DNA of 64,000 nucleotides from Bombus terrestris (taxonomy: Eukaryota; Arthropoda; Insecta; Hymenoptera; Apidae): the NCBI RefSeq assembly GCF_910591885.1, contig NC_063269.1, forward strand, positions 7,254,001-7,318,000, in the 5' to 3' direction. The position numbers and the translations under genes were made by a program. The first letter of the stretch is position 1. Each line of letters opens with the position of its first letter. Below the pieces are notes generated by a model, which saw only the letters and a program-made list of their open reading frames with translations, searched no databases and was not told the DNA's origin. This document shows positions 12,664-21,860 of this stretch, one piece after another.

Positions 12664-13306
12664 TACAGGGTGTTTCGTTTAACTGAAAACGCTAGAATAT
12701 CTGACGAGAGGACAGAATTATCAAACAAATGTTTTAACAAAAGCTGTTCGATTCGTACAGCCACATCGTATGGTGCAAATTATCTTTTTGCGTGTCCAAC
12801 ATTGGGGAAGATTTTAAGGTTAAATTCATTCGTTCAAATGGAATCTTATATGTATTTTTTAATACGTTAATCGATCCATCATATCATTCACTATAAAAAA
12901 AAAATAAAATAAATATTAATCTAGCAAATATTTCGACTCTAACTTGCCAAATGTACAATATGAAAGACAAAGAGAGAAGAAAGTTGTATTTTTACGTTCG
13001 CGTTGTCCTTATTCTTCATACGTTACACTTTGACGAATTAAAGTTAAAATATCTGTTGAATTAATAATTTCTCGATATACATATATAAGTTAATATCTTT
13101 CTCATAGAGAAGTGTCGTTCTATTCGAAAAATTGAAATTCACCTAAAAAGCTCCGCCGCTGCTGTATCTACGAAAAAAAGAAAAAATATAATTTACTACA
13201 TATGACATCCCCTTTCGATCGAAATAGCTTTTGTTAAAACGTTTTCTTCTTTTATAACTCTAATCCCTCGCATTCTACCGTTTCCAGTTAAACGAAACAA
13301 TCCGTA
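12664..13306. mobile_element. full-length foldback DNA element with TA target site
   Basis: TA at 12664-12665 and 13305-13306 flanks a 639 bp element. The left end contains GTTTCGTTTAACTGAAAACG; the right end, reverse-complemented, contains GTTTCGTTTAACTGGAAACG. Pairing continues inward: GTTTTAACAAAAGCT near 12730 matches its complement near 13230, and AGCAAATATTT-type sequence near 12925 pairs with sequence near 13050. The whole element is therefore one imperfect palindrome centred near 12985. No transposase frame. The TA flank suggests a Tc1/mariner-like or other TA-target mobiliser, but the superfamily is uncertain. Confidence 0.75.
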
Positions 13307-14120
13307 CACATACGTATAATGCTAGAATTTTATATCACAGAACTACTCGACGTCGGAATATTAAAAGTAAATCGCTATGAAACTTCGTAAAAATTGATCC
13401 CAAGGAAAGACGGCGTAAAATTGCAAACCACGCGAAATACAAATTCGTATTCTCCTCTGTTTGGTGTACAATCAATTTCACGAAGCTGGTGCAAGGGAAC
13501 AACATCTTTCTCCGGCAAAAGCGACAGCAGAGCTTCGGAACATCGATCGGGGGTAACGGCGAGGAACGAGAAGCAATCGCGCGGGTCGAACGCTGTATAT
13601 AAGCCTCGAAATCCACGGGAATTTCGCCGCGTGCTCGACCGTTGCGGGCAAATAGTTCGGAACGCGGGCCTCTTAAGTGTTTACGAAGAGTTGGTCGTGA
13701 AGAGGAAATCGCTTGGACGGCGGACGAATCAGTTTTCTATGGCGCGGCCGTGGCCCGTTTCCCTTTATACGTTCCATCACGACGAGCAACGTTTCCAAGC
13801 CTTTCGTTCGTGATCTTCTCATCTCAACGAATACACGTGCCCGATGGGAATAGCTGGTGGATCGATGAGCCAAAAGTTCAAAGGACCGAAGAGGCAAACT
13901 GCGACGCCGCAGCGTACAAATTATCTCCGTGGTGAGCAAAGAATTCGAAAGGATTGCGGCCACGATCGTGCTTTTCGCGGTTCCGCGCTGACTCCTAAAG
14001 CTTTCACGGTTTAGAAACGTGTCGAATCGGTGGCAGGTCGAGAAACGTATGTGTGGGCTGTTGGCCATGCCGGAGAATAGTGGGACACGCCGTTATTGCG
14101 GATTGCAATGCTGCCGCGTT
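13307..14120. promoter_or_regulatory. CpG-dense patch with a TATA box, promoter candidate
   Basis: From about 13480 to 14120 the sequence is clearly richer in G+C and CpG than its surroundings. TATATAAG lies at 13596-13603. No insect initiator (TCAGT) stands at the expected 30 bp downstream, so the start site is unclear. Open frames on both strands here (for example 13394-13813 plus and 13673-14068 minus) are long for the window, but this is expected where TAA and TAG are rare. A promoter or first-exon region is plausible; neither strand is favoured strongly, though the TATA box reads on the plus strand. Confidence 0.3.
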
Positions 14121-15540
14121 AATTCGAACAGGCTTTGAGAAAAATGACTTTTACTATTTAAAGATATTAGCAGGCATCAATCTTGCTATATCTTGCTATA
14201 TCAAACTGCTATATCTTGAGTGCGGACAGGGCTTTCTTATTTGATACATGCTGATATATAGATAGATTAGTTCTGGGCTTTCTGATGGCAATGACTCGAT
14301 ACTTGCACGTCTTTCTCACTTACTACGATAGAATTATGCACGAGGAATTGTATGTGTCGCGATTGGGAAATATTCAGATCGAAGATACTTAACCTTTTAA
14401 ACTGGTCCTCTCTTAATCAGAGAAATTGGTAAGAACGAATTAATTTCAGTTGGATGGTCTAGTCTTTGCAAACGTAAATTATAACAATTTCTTTTTCAGA
14501 AACAGAACTTTCCTGCGAACGTGTTTAACAAGAACCTCATAGTCACTAAATCTCGGTCTAACCGTCTGACGATAACTTTAATTTCATTTAGATATAATGT
14601 ATAGTTTTAATTGTAATATACGTGCGAAAGAACAAAGAGGATGAATAATTAATAATATTAACAATTTTCCATATAGATTATATCCGATGCTTGGTTTACG
14701 AATTCGTTTACGCGGTAAGTAGTACGGGTCTATAAATAACCAGCCGTGATTGCTTGTCAGCGTAAAGTAATAATCATGATGCTATGCAGAATAACGAGCA
14801 ACCAATTAATTATCAACATTTATTATTAGAGGAGATAATACTTAATAGGGAAATTGCTATTAGATTATAGCAATCAATTCTTAATGAGGAATAATGTCAT
14901 AAGTTATTAACATAATGATGATTATGCAGCACGTCAAAGCACGGAATTTATACAGACGCCAACTTTAGTCTTTTGTAAGTTTAATATCATTATTACGGTA
15001 TCTGTGTGTTCCGCGTGTTTTAAATAACGAACGATTGTCACAGTGTCCGTGTATATTCATATCTTCAAAAACAGAACTAAAGCAATGGAAGCCTAACAGA
15101 GATCTGTTTCATTTACAAAATGTTACGAACATTTGACATATTTTTATATATTACATACATTTCCTATACGTTCGTAGTTTTTAACTTTTCATACGTACAT
15201 GAATTTATGTAAATGGTGTATATTATAAACAGATTGCAAATGTATATACAGAATTAAGATAGAACACTTACTATGATATTCGGTAAACGAAACAAATTTC
15301 TATTTATGTTGATGTTATAATAGAAAGGAGCTTAATTTAATGAACGTGTCATCCTCTAATCAGACGACGAGTCTCAGATTAAAAGTTGACAAAGACAAAG
15401 TAATTTCGCAAATAGGTCGATTTTAGTTCTCCCAAGCGTAAAATACGAAACAATATATTTTCGGCAGAAATAAAGCGAAGCGTTAAATTACAGTCAACTC
15501 GCAAATAAATAAACAAACAGTTCGGCGTAATAGGAAATCC
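14121..15540. other. AT-rich noncoding DNA, no gene seen
   Basis: Contains only a short local repeat of TTGCTATATC near 14183-14217. Otherwise featureless AT-rich sequence. Confidence 0.5.
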
Positions 15541-16122
15541 CAGTGACTTTCCCTCCATATCTCTACCGATCGTCCAACAACGACGAACCCAAAAGAAAAA
15601 AAGACTACGAAAGCCGGAAGACGGAAGCTCCTCTGAAACTCGCGAAACTCATTAGAGAGGGCGCGAGAAGAAAACAGGCTCACAATCACTTAACAATTTC
15701 GTTAGAGCCGCAAACTACCCTCTCATCCCTTCTCATCCCTTATCCAAGAATACTTCCGACCGCCATAAGTCTGGCGCGATTTCATCGGTGGTTGAACGAT
15801 TTTTACGAGATGTGCGCGTTTATCAGCGCGGAAGAGTTGATTTAAAGTTAACGGTGACTGACAGAGGTCGAGGAAAGAGCGAACAGCGAGAGGCAGAAGA
15901 AGACAAGCAGAAAGAGACAGAAGTGGTAGGGGATGACAGAGTGGAGGGACTGCTCCGAAACTCCATCAGCTTCCTGTTCCGGTATCTTAGGGTGCAATCA
16001 AATTACCCACTCACTTTCCGAGACATTATCGAGCCTCGCCGTCTAGAGTTCCCTTTCGTCGGTACGAACGTCGCGAGAGGGGAACTCACGCTGAATTCGA
16101 AGTCGCTGGGAATCGTTCCCCC

Positions 16123-16168
<46 letters not shown>

Positions 16169-16480
16169 GGACAGTGGACTCTAATTGCTTTTGTCCTGGC
16201 TGCGTTAAGGAGTTTCCTCGACTCGTTTGCTCGGTTGAATCTGCCCCGACAGGTATACAACCACCTGGGAAAACACGTGACTCGAGCGTGTCACTGGCAA
16301 CTACGTTTCCGGAAACCCGACGGTCGACGTGTATCGCTGTTTGTGTCCCGATGTCGCTTGGACAGTTTCAACAGAATCGATTCGTGGACGCGGGTCTGTG
16401 TATACTTCGTTGTTTGATTGTTTCGAGGAATTGCTTGGTGATACCGAGGAACGTAGCAGTTTCCGATTGCAAGTGAGAGA
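15541..16480. other. GC-rich patch carrying a CT microsatellite
   Basis: A CpG-rich, purine/pyrimidine-skewed stretch. It includes a GA-rich block near 15870-15940 and a CT dinucleotide run at 16123-16168, broken once by TTT. The plus frame at 15788-16417 is the longest open frame in the window (about 209 codons), but it has no in-frame ATG, and the CT run supplies its Leu-Ser stretch. CAAGTGAGA at 16469-16477 resembles a splice donor, so a 5' noncoding exon is possible but unproven. Confidence 0.4.
16123..16168. repeat. CT microsatellite
   Basis: About 46 bp of CT dinucleotides with one interruption, inside the GC-rich patch. Confidence 0.95.
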
Positions 16481-17199
16481 TTACAGTTAGTTAATCGAAC
16501 AGAACGAGAATCATGGACCGATGTCGGGAAAGCGAAGCCGTTCGCTTTTAAATTACGCCGACCTTAACGTCATAGAAAAGTAAAAAGTGTTTCTTCGTTC
16601 GGTGGAACTGGCTTGCCTCCAGCACGGCCTTCGTAGGCTTCGTTCTCGACGAGCTTTCGCATGCTCTCAGCATATAGATCTTTCTAACGATACGTATAAA
16701 ATATTAGATGTAGTTATCTGGTAACTTTAAAGATGCAAAGTAATTCAAGTTGTACGCGATATGACGTAAATTTCTATGTGTAGCCTAAGCACGAGCAATA
16801 TTCGAATCAGTGTTGTTGGAAAGTATGGTAAGTACGCGGTTGGTAATACGAAGGGCTTCGGGTCAATTCCCTGTTCTCTGGCGTTTTTCTCTCGGTGCAA
16901 TTTTATCGCGGTAACAGCGTGCATGATCGTGATGATGATGGCGACGATGATTATCGTACATTCGATTAAAATACAAATAAGTTCGGCACCATGAACACGC
17001 AATAAACGATTATTTATTACACGTGAACTTCCTCTTCCTCTTGTACATCATGCGGGAAAATTAATTGATTGGCGTTAAAAAATGTTTCGCGACAGGCAAC
17101 TAATTCAGCAGCATACCACGCATATTTTAATATACTTGAATGTATTGGTGTTTGAAATTGATGTTCTTTAATTTGTCAAATTTAATATGTGGAAGCCGA
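16481..17199. other. noncoding DNA, no gene seen
   Basis: A minus frame at 16745-17002 encodes a hydrophobic run, but this comes from ATG/ATC-rich low-complexity sequence near 16920-16980 and looks like chance. No other feature. Confidence 0.45.
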
Positions 17200-17400
17200 G
17201 GAATGATGGGAAGCCTTGTTTCCGTGTTTGCGTTCTCTTTGTCTTCTGCGCGTTAAATTTCGCAAATTGAAGTTCAAATATCTGCTAAATTAACAATTTT
17301 TCGACACGAATAGGTTAATTACTCTTTCATAGAGAATGCCGGGACAAATGAAATTAATGTATTAAAAAATACACGATTCCATTCAAAATAATGAGAATTA
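17200..17400. repeat. diverged relative of the 12664-13306 foldback element
   Basis: Several blocks match that element in order. GCGTTCTCTTTGTCTTC corresponds to the element's centre. AAATATCTGCTAAATTAA matches AAATATCTGTTGAATTAA near 13049. TTTCATAGAGAA near 17323 matches TCTCATAGAGAA near 13100. GTATTAAAAAATAC near 17360 matches the reverse complement near 12850. No inverted ends or TA duplication could be set, so this is an old or truncated copy. Confidence 0.55.
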
Positions 17401-17860
17401 CGTTAAAACCTCGTTAGAAGAATTTCTTTCGGAAAAATATCATCTATCGTTCCGTATGTCTCTCCAAGTGAATCTTTTTCTTATATATATATATAAGTCT
17501 AATTATTTATATCTTTACAGCTGTCGAATAACTACATCTAACATTTTATACGCATCATAAGAGACCTGTATACCATCGAAGTCGAAAACCAATCGAAAAA
17601 TTCAAGTCCTTCTTCCGTTGTGAAAATTGTAAGAGTGTAAATTTGTATTTTTGTATATGATTCTATCTATATTTATATAAATTTATCTATATGTATCTAA
17701 AAATGCATAATTTAGTTGCGCACAGCAAGTAACGTAATCCATTACGCTGATATAATAATCGGATATAATTAATTCGTCGTTGTCATTATTATGACATTAA
17801 GCATAATTATTATTAAATCAATTAATATATTACGTAAAACAACGATCTAAAAACATTGCA
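17401..17860. other. AT-rich noncoding DNA
   Basis: Contains short TA-rich runs near 17484-17496 and nothing else recognisable. Confidence 0.45.
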
Positions 17861-18055
17861 AATTCAGCCGTTTCTCCAGCAAGATATCTCGCGACACGAT
17901 ATTGTTCGTACGATGGCCACGGACGCATTATTCCGCGGCGCAATATCGTTCGTGCGACGACACGGACGAGATATCCCGCGTGTTCGTTTATTAGGGCGTG
18001 AGTTGTAATTACAGAGAAACAGACTGGCGAGATATCTCGTCCGTGATTGCAAAGC
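17861..18055. other. CpG-rich patch with GATATCTCGTCCGTG inverted repeat
   Basis: CACGGACGAGATATC at 17961-17975 is an exact reverse complement of GATATCTCGTCCGTG at 18031-18045, with 55 bp between. A further GATATCTCGCG lies near 17884. Two related copies of CGATATTGTTCGTACGA and CAATATCGTTCGTGCGA lie near 17898 and 17941. The patch stands out from AT-rich flanks. It could be a decayed element or a cluster of binding sites. Confidence 0.5.
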
Positions 18056-18224
18056 GGTTAGAAAAGAACGTAATTGGAAAACGAAGGAGCTGAGATGTGT
18101 AATGTTCAGGTTAGCGTGTTCTTTAAAAAGAAAAAAACAATGAGTGCTATCTCTGCGATATATTATAGTAAGATCTCGACATATCCGAGCTTACTCTGCT
18201 ACTAATTTCACTGAGTATTTGGAG

Positions 18225-18265
18225 TATATAAGATGGTGAAATCTGGAGCTTCCGGGCTTCAGTCG
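18225..18265 (+). promoter_or_regulatory. TATA box with downstream TCAGTC, core promoter candidate
   Basis: TATATAAG at 18225-18232 is followed by TTCAGTCG with the initiator-like A at 18261. The spacing of 34-36 bp is a few bases longer than the usual 30-31. Related TTTAGTCG and TTCAGCAA words follow within 50 bp. It may drive a noncoding RNA or be the promoter of an old retroelement; no gene lies downstream. Confidence 0.3.
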
Positions 18266-19099
18266 AAAGTTTTAGCCAGCTTTAGTCGTTACTCTGATAT
18301 TCAGCAAGATGTAGTTCAATTCCTCTTCGAAACAACTTTGCTAATATTGTTCGATATATACTGTCAGACACTTCTGTGCAAGATTATTCAACTCGTGTCT
18401 CGATATGTAAAATCGAGAAATATATTTGTTTCGAACAGAGCATGCTACAGTTTACGATACGGACGAAGATATTTGCTCCTTTCGAAGGTTCGAATATTTC
18501 ATTTATTCCGAATATATGCATTTCACTGTCGACAGAGATATCAGAAATATAATTATATAATTGTATAAACTTTCGATGTTGCTTCTGCGACAGTTGTAGA
18601 CGTATCGTCGGAAGGAATCTCACAGTATCACGAAATTATTTTATCCCTTTTCTTGATACTAAGAAACGCATATAAACGATGTTTTATTACAGATTACCGT
18701 CTTAATTATCAGAGAAAGAAATTGTTTCATCGTTAGATAATAAGATTCTTCTTAATAATAATTAATAATAATTTTCTCAATTATATCATTTTTCTAGCAA
18801 TGATATCTACGTGTAATTAATATATTCATATCCATAGATATACACTAGGAAGTGACAGTAATCTACCTATCTATCTATCATTAATTAAAATTAGAATTAT
18901 ATTTGACATATAACGTGACTTGTGATGTAATGATACTTCTCCTTGTTTACTCATTCCTTTCTCTAATTCGTTATGTTTCATCATTCATGTAGTCCATTTC
19001 ATACATCTGTCCTGAAGTTGTTGAACTAACGGGTGTTCTATATCGAAGTACCTTTGCCACTCGGTGTGGTTATCATGCGGTAGCAAGTTATGAGATTTA
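18266..19099. other. noncoding DNA downstream of the TATA candidate
   Basis: The open frame 18233-18568 is rich in Phe, Ile and Tyr and unrecognised. The remainder is AT-rich with a short CTAT repeat near 18868-18880. Confidence 0.45.
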
Positions 19100-19290
19100 C
19101 CATCCTGACCCGAGTGGCTTCCAGTGATCGTATGGGATTGGTTCGTCTACGCTTTCCTTGGTGTTAACCATACATTGATTCGTCCACGAAAGCTTACCTT
19201 GTGGCTCCCAATGATCGTGTACCATTGGACGTCACGTTTGCCTTTCCTTTGGCTTCCAGCGTTACGCACATACCATGTATTAATATTCTA
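19100..19290. repeat. diverged minisatellite, about 45 bp unit
   Basis: Related blocks recur: ATTGGTTCGTCTACG near 19138, ATTGATTCGTCCACG near 19176, and CATTGGACGTCACG near 19223. Each is followed by CTTTCCTTGG-like sequence. GTGGCTTCCAGTGATCGT (19114) and GTGGCTCCCAATGATCGT (19201) are 87 bp apart, close to two units. Copies are heavily diverged. The patch is also more GC-rich than its flanks. Confidence 0.5.
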
Positions 19291-20754
19291 GCTCGTCTGT
19301 AAACCTACACTATGTAACAATTCTTAATTGTAACAAAGAATAAAATTAATTAGGAATTTCAGACATTTATATTTGTATCATTTTGCCATTTTTAAATGAC
19401 AGGTTTATACATTAATATTATGCGAATACAAAAGTTCGGCCGGTTCTCGTTTGTAAATGTTTAACTATTTTTTAAACTCATATAGCATACACTGCTTGTC
19501 ATGCGTATTAGGACACCTACTTGATACATTTATCGCAAAACCCTAAAAAATTCTATTTTATTAAGCATTTTGTGAGAGACAAATAAATTTGATGAAACTA
19601 TTTTAATAACGATAAATACAAAATACAACAGATCCTATTATTCAAAATTCTGATTTATTTTAGATTATAAGTAGAGATAAATATGTTTTCCACCGAATAG
19701 AATATATCAATGAAATAATTCTCTTAATTTTAAACAAGTATACAAAATATTGCATTAAATATCGTTTAATAGCATTTATCGTTTAATAAAATTAGAAACC
19801 CAAAAAGAAGTAATAGAAGTTATTTTTTAAGTATTATCCATCATAAGTCTAGAATATGTACATAACATATATACACATGAGAAAGAACAAGTGATATGCA
19901 TTTTAAAATACTTATACCACATTGCATCGTTGTTAAATCGGAAGAGGAACCAGTCAGAGGAACTTGTTAATAAGGGGCATAGAAAAAGCACGTTAAAAAG
20001 GTAATATGAAATGGAAAAGAGGGAAACTTGTTCATTGGGCTTGGATCCGACACTATCCGTTTATTAACAAAGTTCGATTTCCTCATGGATACACCCTTTC
20101 CTTTCTCAGTTGCGATCAAAGCAACCACGGATTTGCACGAAGCTACGATGAACGCTGCAATAATACAAACTCAACGTGCACAAATGCGTTATTGAAATTT
20201 TCACGTTACAAATGTTCCGATCAGGGGTGATACTGATGAATAGGGAAGAGACCGTGAGAAGCGAATTGGACGGCCACAATGCAAAACGCGTTATAACGTA
20301 CGAATTTAGTATCACAAGTACCGCTATTATTTCGTATAGAGTATAAAAGTCGAATTAAACCATGAAACATTCTAACTAGATTTGTCTATATCTTCAATGT
20401 AAAAAATTAGTCGAGTAGAGGACTATTAAAGTAAATATTGTTATTTCTATAGTTAAAAAGTAATTTTATGGATGTAAAATAAATTAATACTTTATACCAC
20501 TTTATTATTATTTATTATTATTTACTTATTCGTGATCCATGTTTTCCCACCTCGAATAGTTTCTAGTTATATCTCTATTTAATCTTACATTATCTTATAT
20601 ACTAATCTTACTACGAAACATACCTTTCTGCCCTTATAATTTGACCGAGTTGGAATTAAAATCAGAAGTAAACTTAATACAAACCTCAACTTGAATTAAA
20701 ACATATTAAACATAAACATAAGCATAATCTTCGACCCATTCTTTTTGGTACATC
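19291..20754. other. AT-rich noncoding DNA
   Basis: GCGTATTAGGACACC near 19504-19518 resembles the ends of some Tc1-like elements, but no matching inverted end was found. TTATTATT runs lie near 20503-20523. No gene. Confidence 0.45.
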
Positions 20755-20836
20755 CTAATATATCCTATATATTACCCTATATATAGGGTATATATATATA
20801 TATTACCCTATATATATATATACCCTATATATGCCA
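20755..20836. repeat. AT palindromes built on ACCCTATATAT
   Basis: TACCCTATATATAGGGTA at 20773-20790 is an exact 18 bp palindrome. It is followed by a TA run and two further ACCCTATATAT words near 20804 and 20822. The block could extrude as a cruciform or be a local expansion of a TA microsatellite. Confidence 0.8.
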
Positions 20837-21119
20837 CGTGTCTTTGGCACTGTTCAAAACGAATCTCGTAGTTTCCAATTAATTAATACATATTTATGTA
20901 CTCAAAGCTGTTATACTTGAACAATTACACTACTTTATTGTTTAATGATTTAGTTGTTTAGATGACACTAGATGCAGCACAGTATACGTTCAATTCTTAA
21001 TACCGAACACTGTGAAAAGACATTATTAGCATAAGACTACTTCGATAGCTGGTTCAATCTATCGATTTCCAAATGTTTAATTGATTGACAACGATCGCGA
21101 CTCATTTTTGGTACTGCCA
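20837..21119. other. AT-rich noncoding DNA
   Basis: Nothing recognisable. Confidence 0.4.
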
Positions 21120-21340
21120 CGATGAAATCGTGATGACTCGATTTGTTAAGCCGCGAAAGATCGCAGGGGTGTAAAGGCGGGGCGGATGGTCAACAAGGGT
21201 GGCCAGCCGCTGCAGGGGGTAGAATACCTTTGGGTAGTTACGTATGCAGAGAAACCGCAGCTACGGCCGACCACCTGCTCCAATTACGCTTGTTAAGGGT
21301 AGGTCACCCTCTACGAACATGATGTAGCCCTCACTTTCAT
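21120..21340. other. isolated GC-rich patch, possible conserved noncoding element
   Basis: Sharp-edged GC-rich sequence (for example GTAAAGGCGGGGCGGATGG near 21171) in strongly AT-rich DNA. Stop codons break every frame, so it is not an exon of any length. Such islands in insect noncoding DNA are often enhancers or transcription start regions, but only composition is seen here. Confidence 0.35.
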
Positions 21341-21779
21341 CTCAACCGTCTCCCTACAAAAATGTACACGCGTCACCTGCACACTCCGCTGGCGAAAAAC
21401 ACCGACGTCATACACTTTCCACGATGGAAAACGTCAACCATGATTCAGGGAAGATTGCTTACACGAAGATAGAAAAGAAGCAGATTTTTCGTGGAAAGAA
21501 ATTCGAATAAAATTACCATAGCTGGAAAATCATAGATTTAAATTAATTTTCCTTTTATCATAAAAACTAGACTATGGATATTTATACAAACTCATATTTT
21601 TTAAGAAACGAAGCTTAACAAAGATTTGCCTCGGGCATAAAAATAAATATTAGGAATAGTAATGAGATCGACTGCGATTTGGATATTTTCCCTGTTTTTT
21701 CATATTACGTGCATTCCGCGAATTTTTGCAACGTTGAATTCTTCGTGATTGCACAAACATCCGCAGTCCACTAATAAAT
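21341..21779. other. AT-rich noncoding DNA with a short dispersed repeat
   Basis: TGTTTTTTCATATTACGT near 21693 and the following 35 bp match 40628-40675 with several differences. No gene. Confidence 0.4.
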
Positions 21780-21860
21780 CGTTTTATGTATTTTATTTTA
21801 TGTATTTATTTTTATGTATTTCATCGTTTTATATTTTTATGTGTTTTGTGTATTTTATTA
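21780..21860. repeat. degenerate TTTTATGTATT tandem repeat
   Basis: Four to five copies of TTTTATGTATT-like units of 11-15 bp with small variations. Confidence 0.75.

Noticed and set aside
15788..16417. Longest open frame in the window, about 209 codons
   Set aside because: It has no in-frame ATG, its Leu-Ser run is a CT microsatellite, the opposite strand is also open, and no domain is recognisable.
16745..17002. Minus frame with a membrane-like Ile/Val segment
   Set aside because: The segment comes from GATGATG-type low-complexity sequence.
19495..19530. Possible Tc1-like end (GCGTATTAGGACACC)
   Set aside because: No inverted partner or TA-bounded element could be found nearby.
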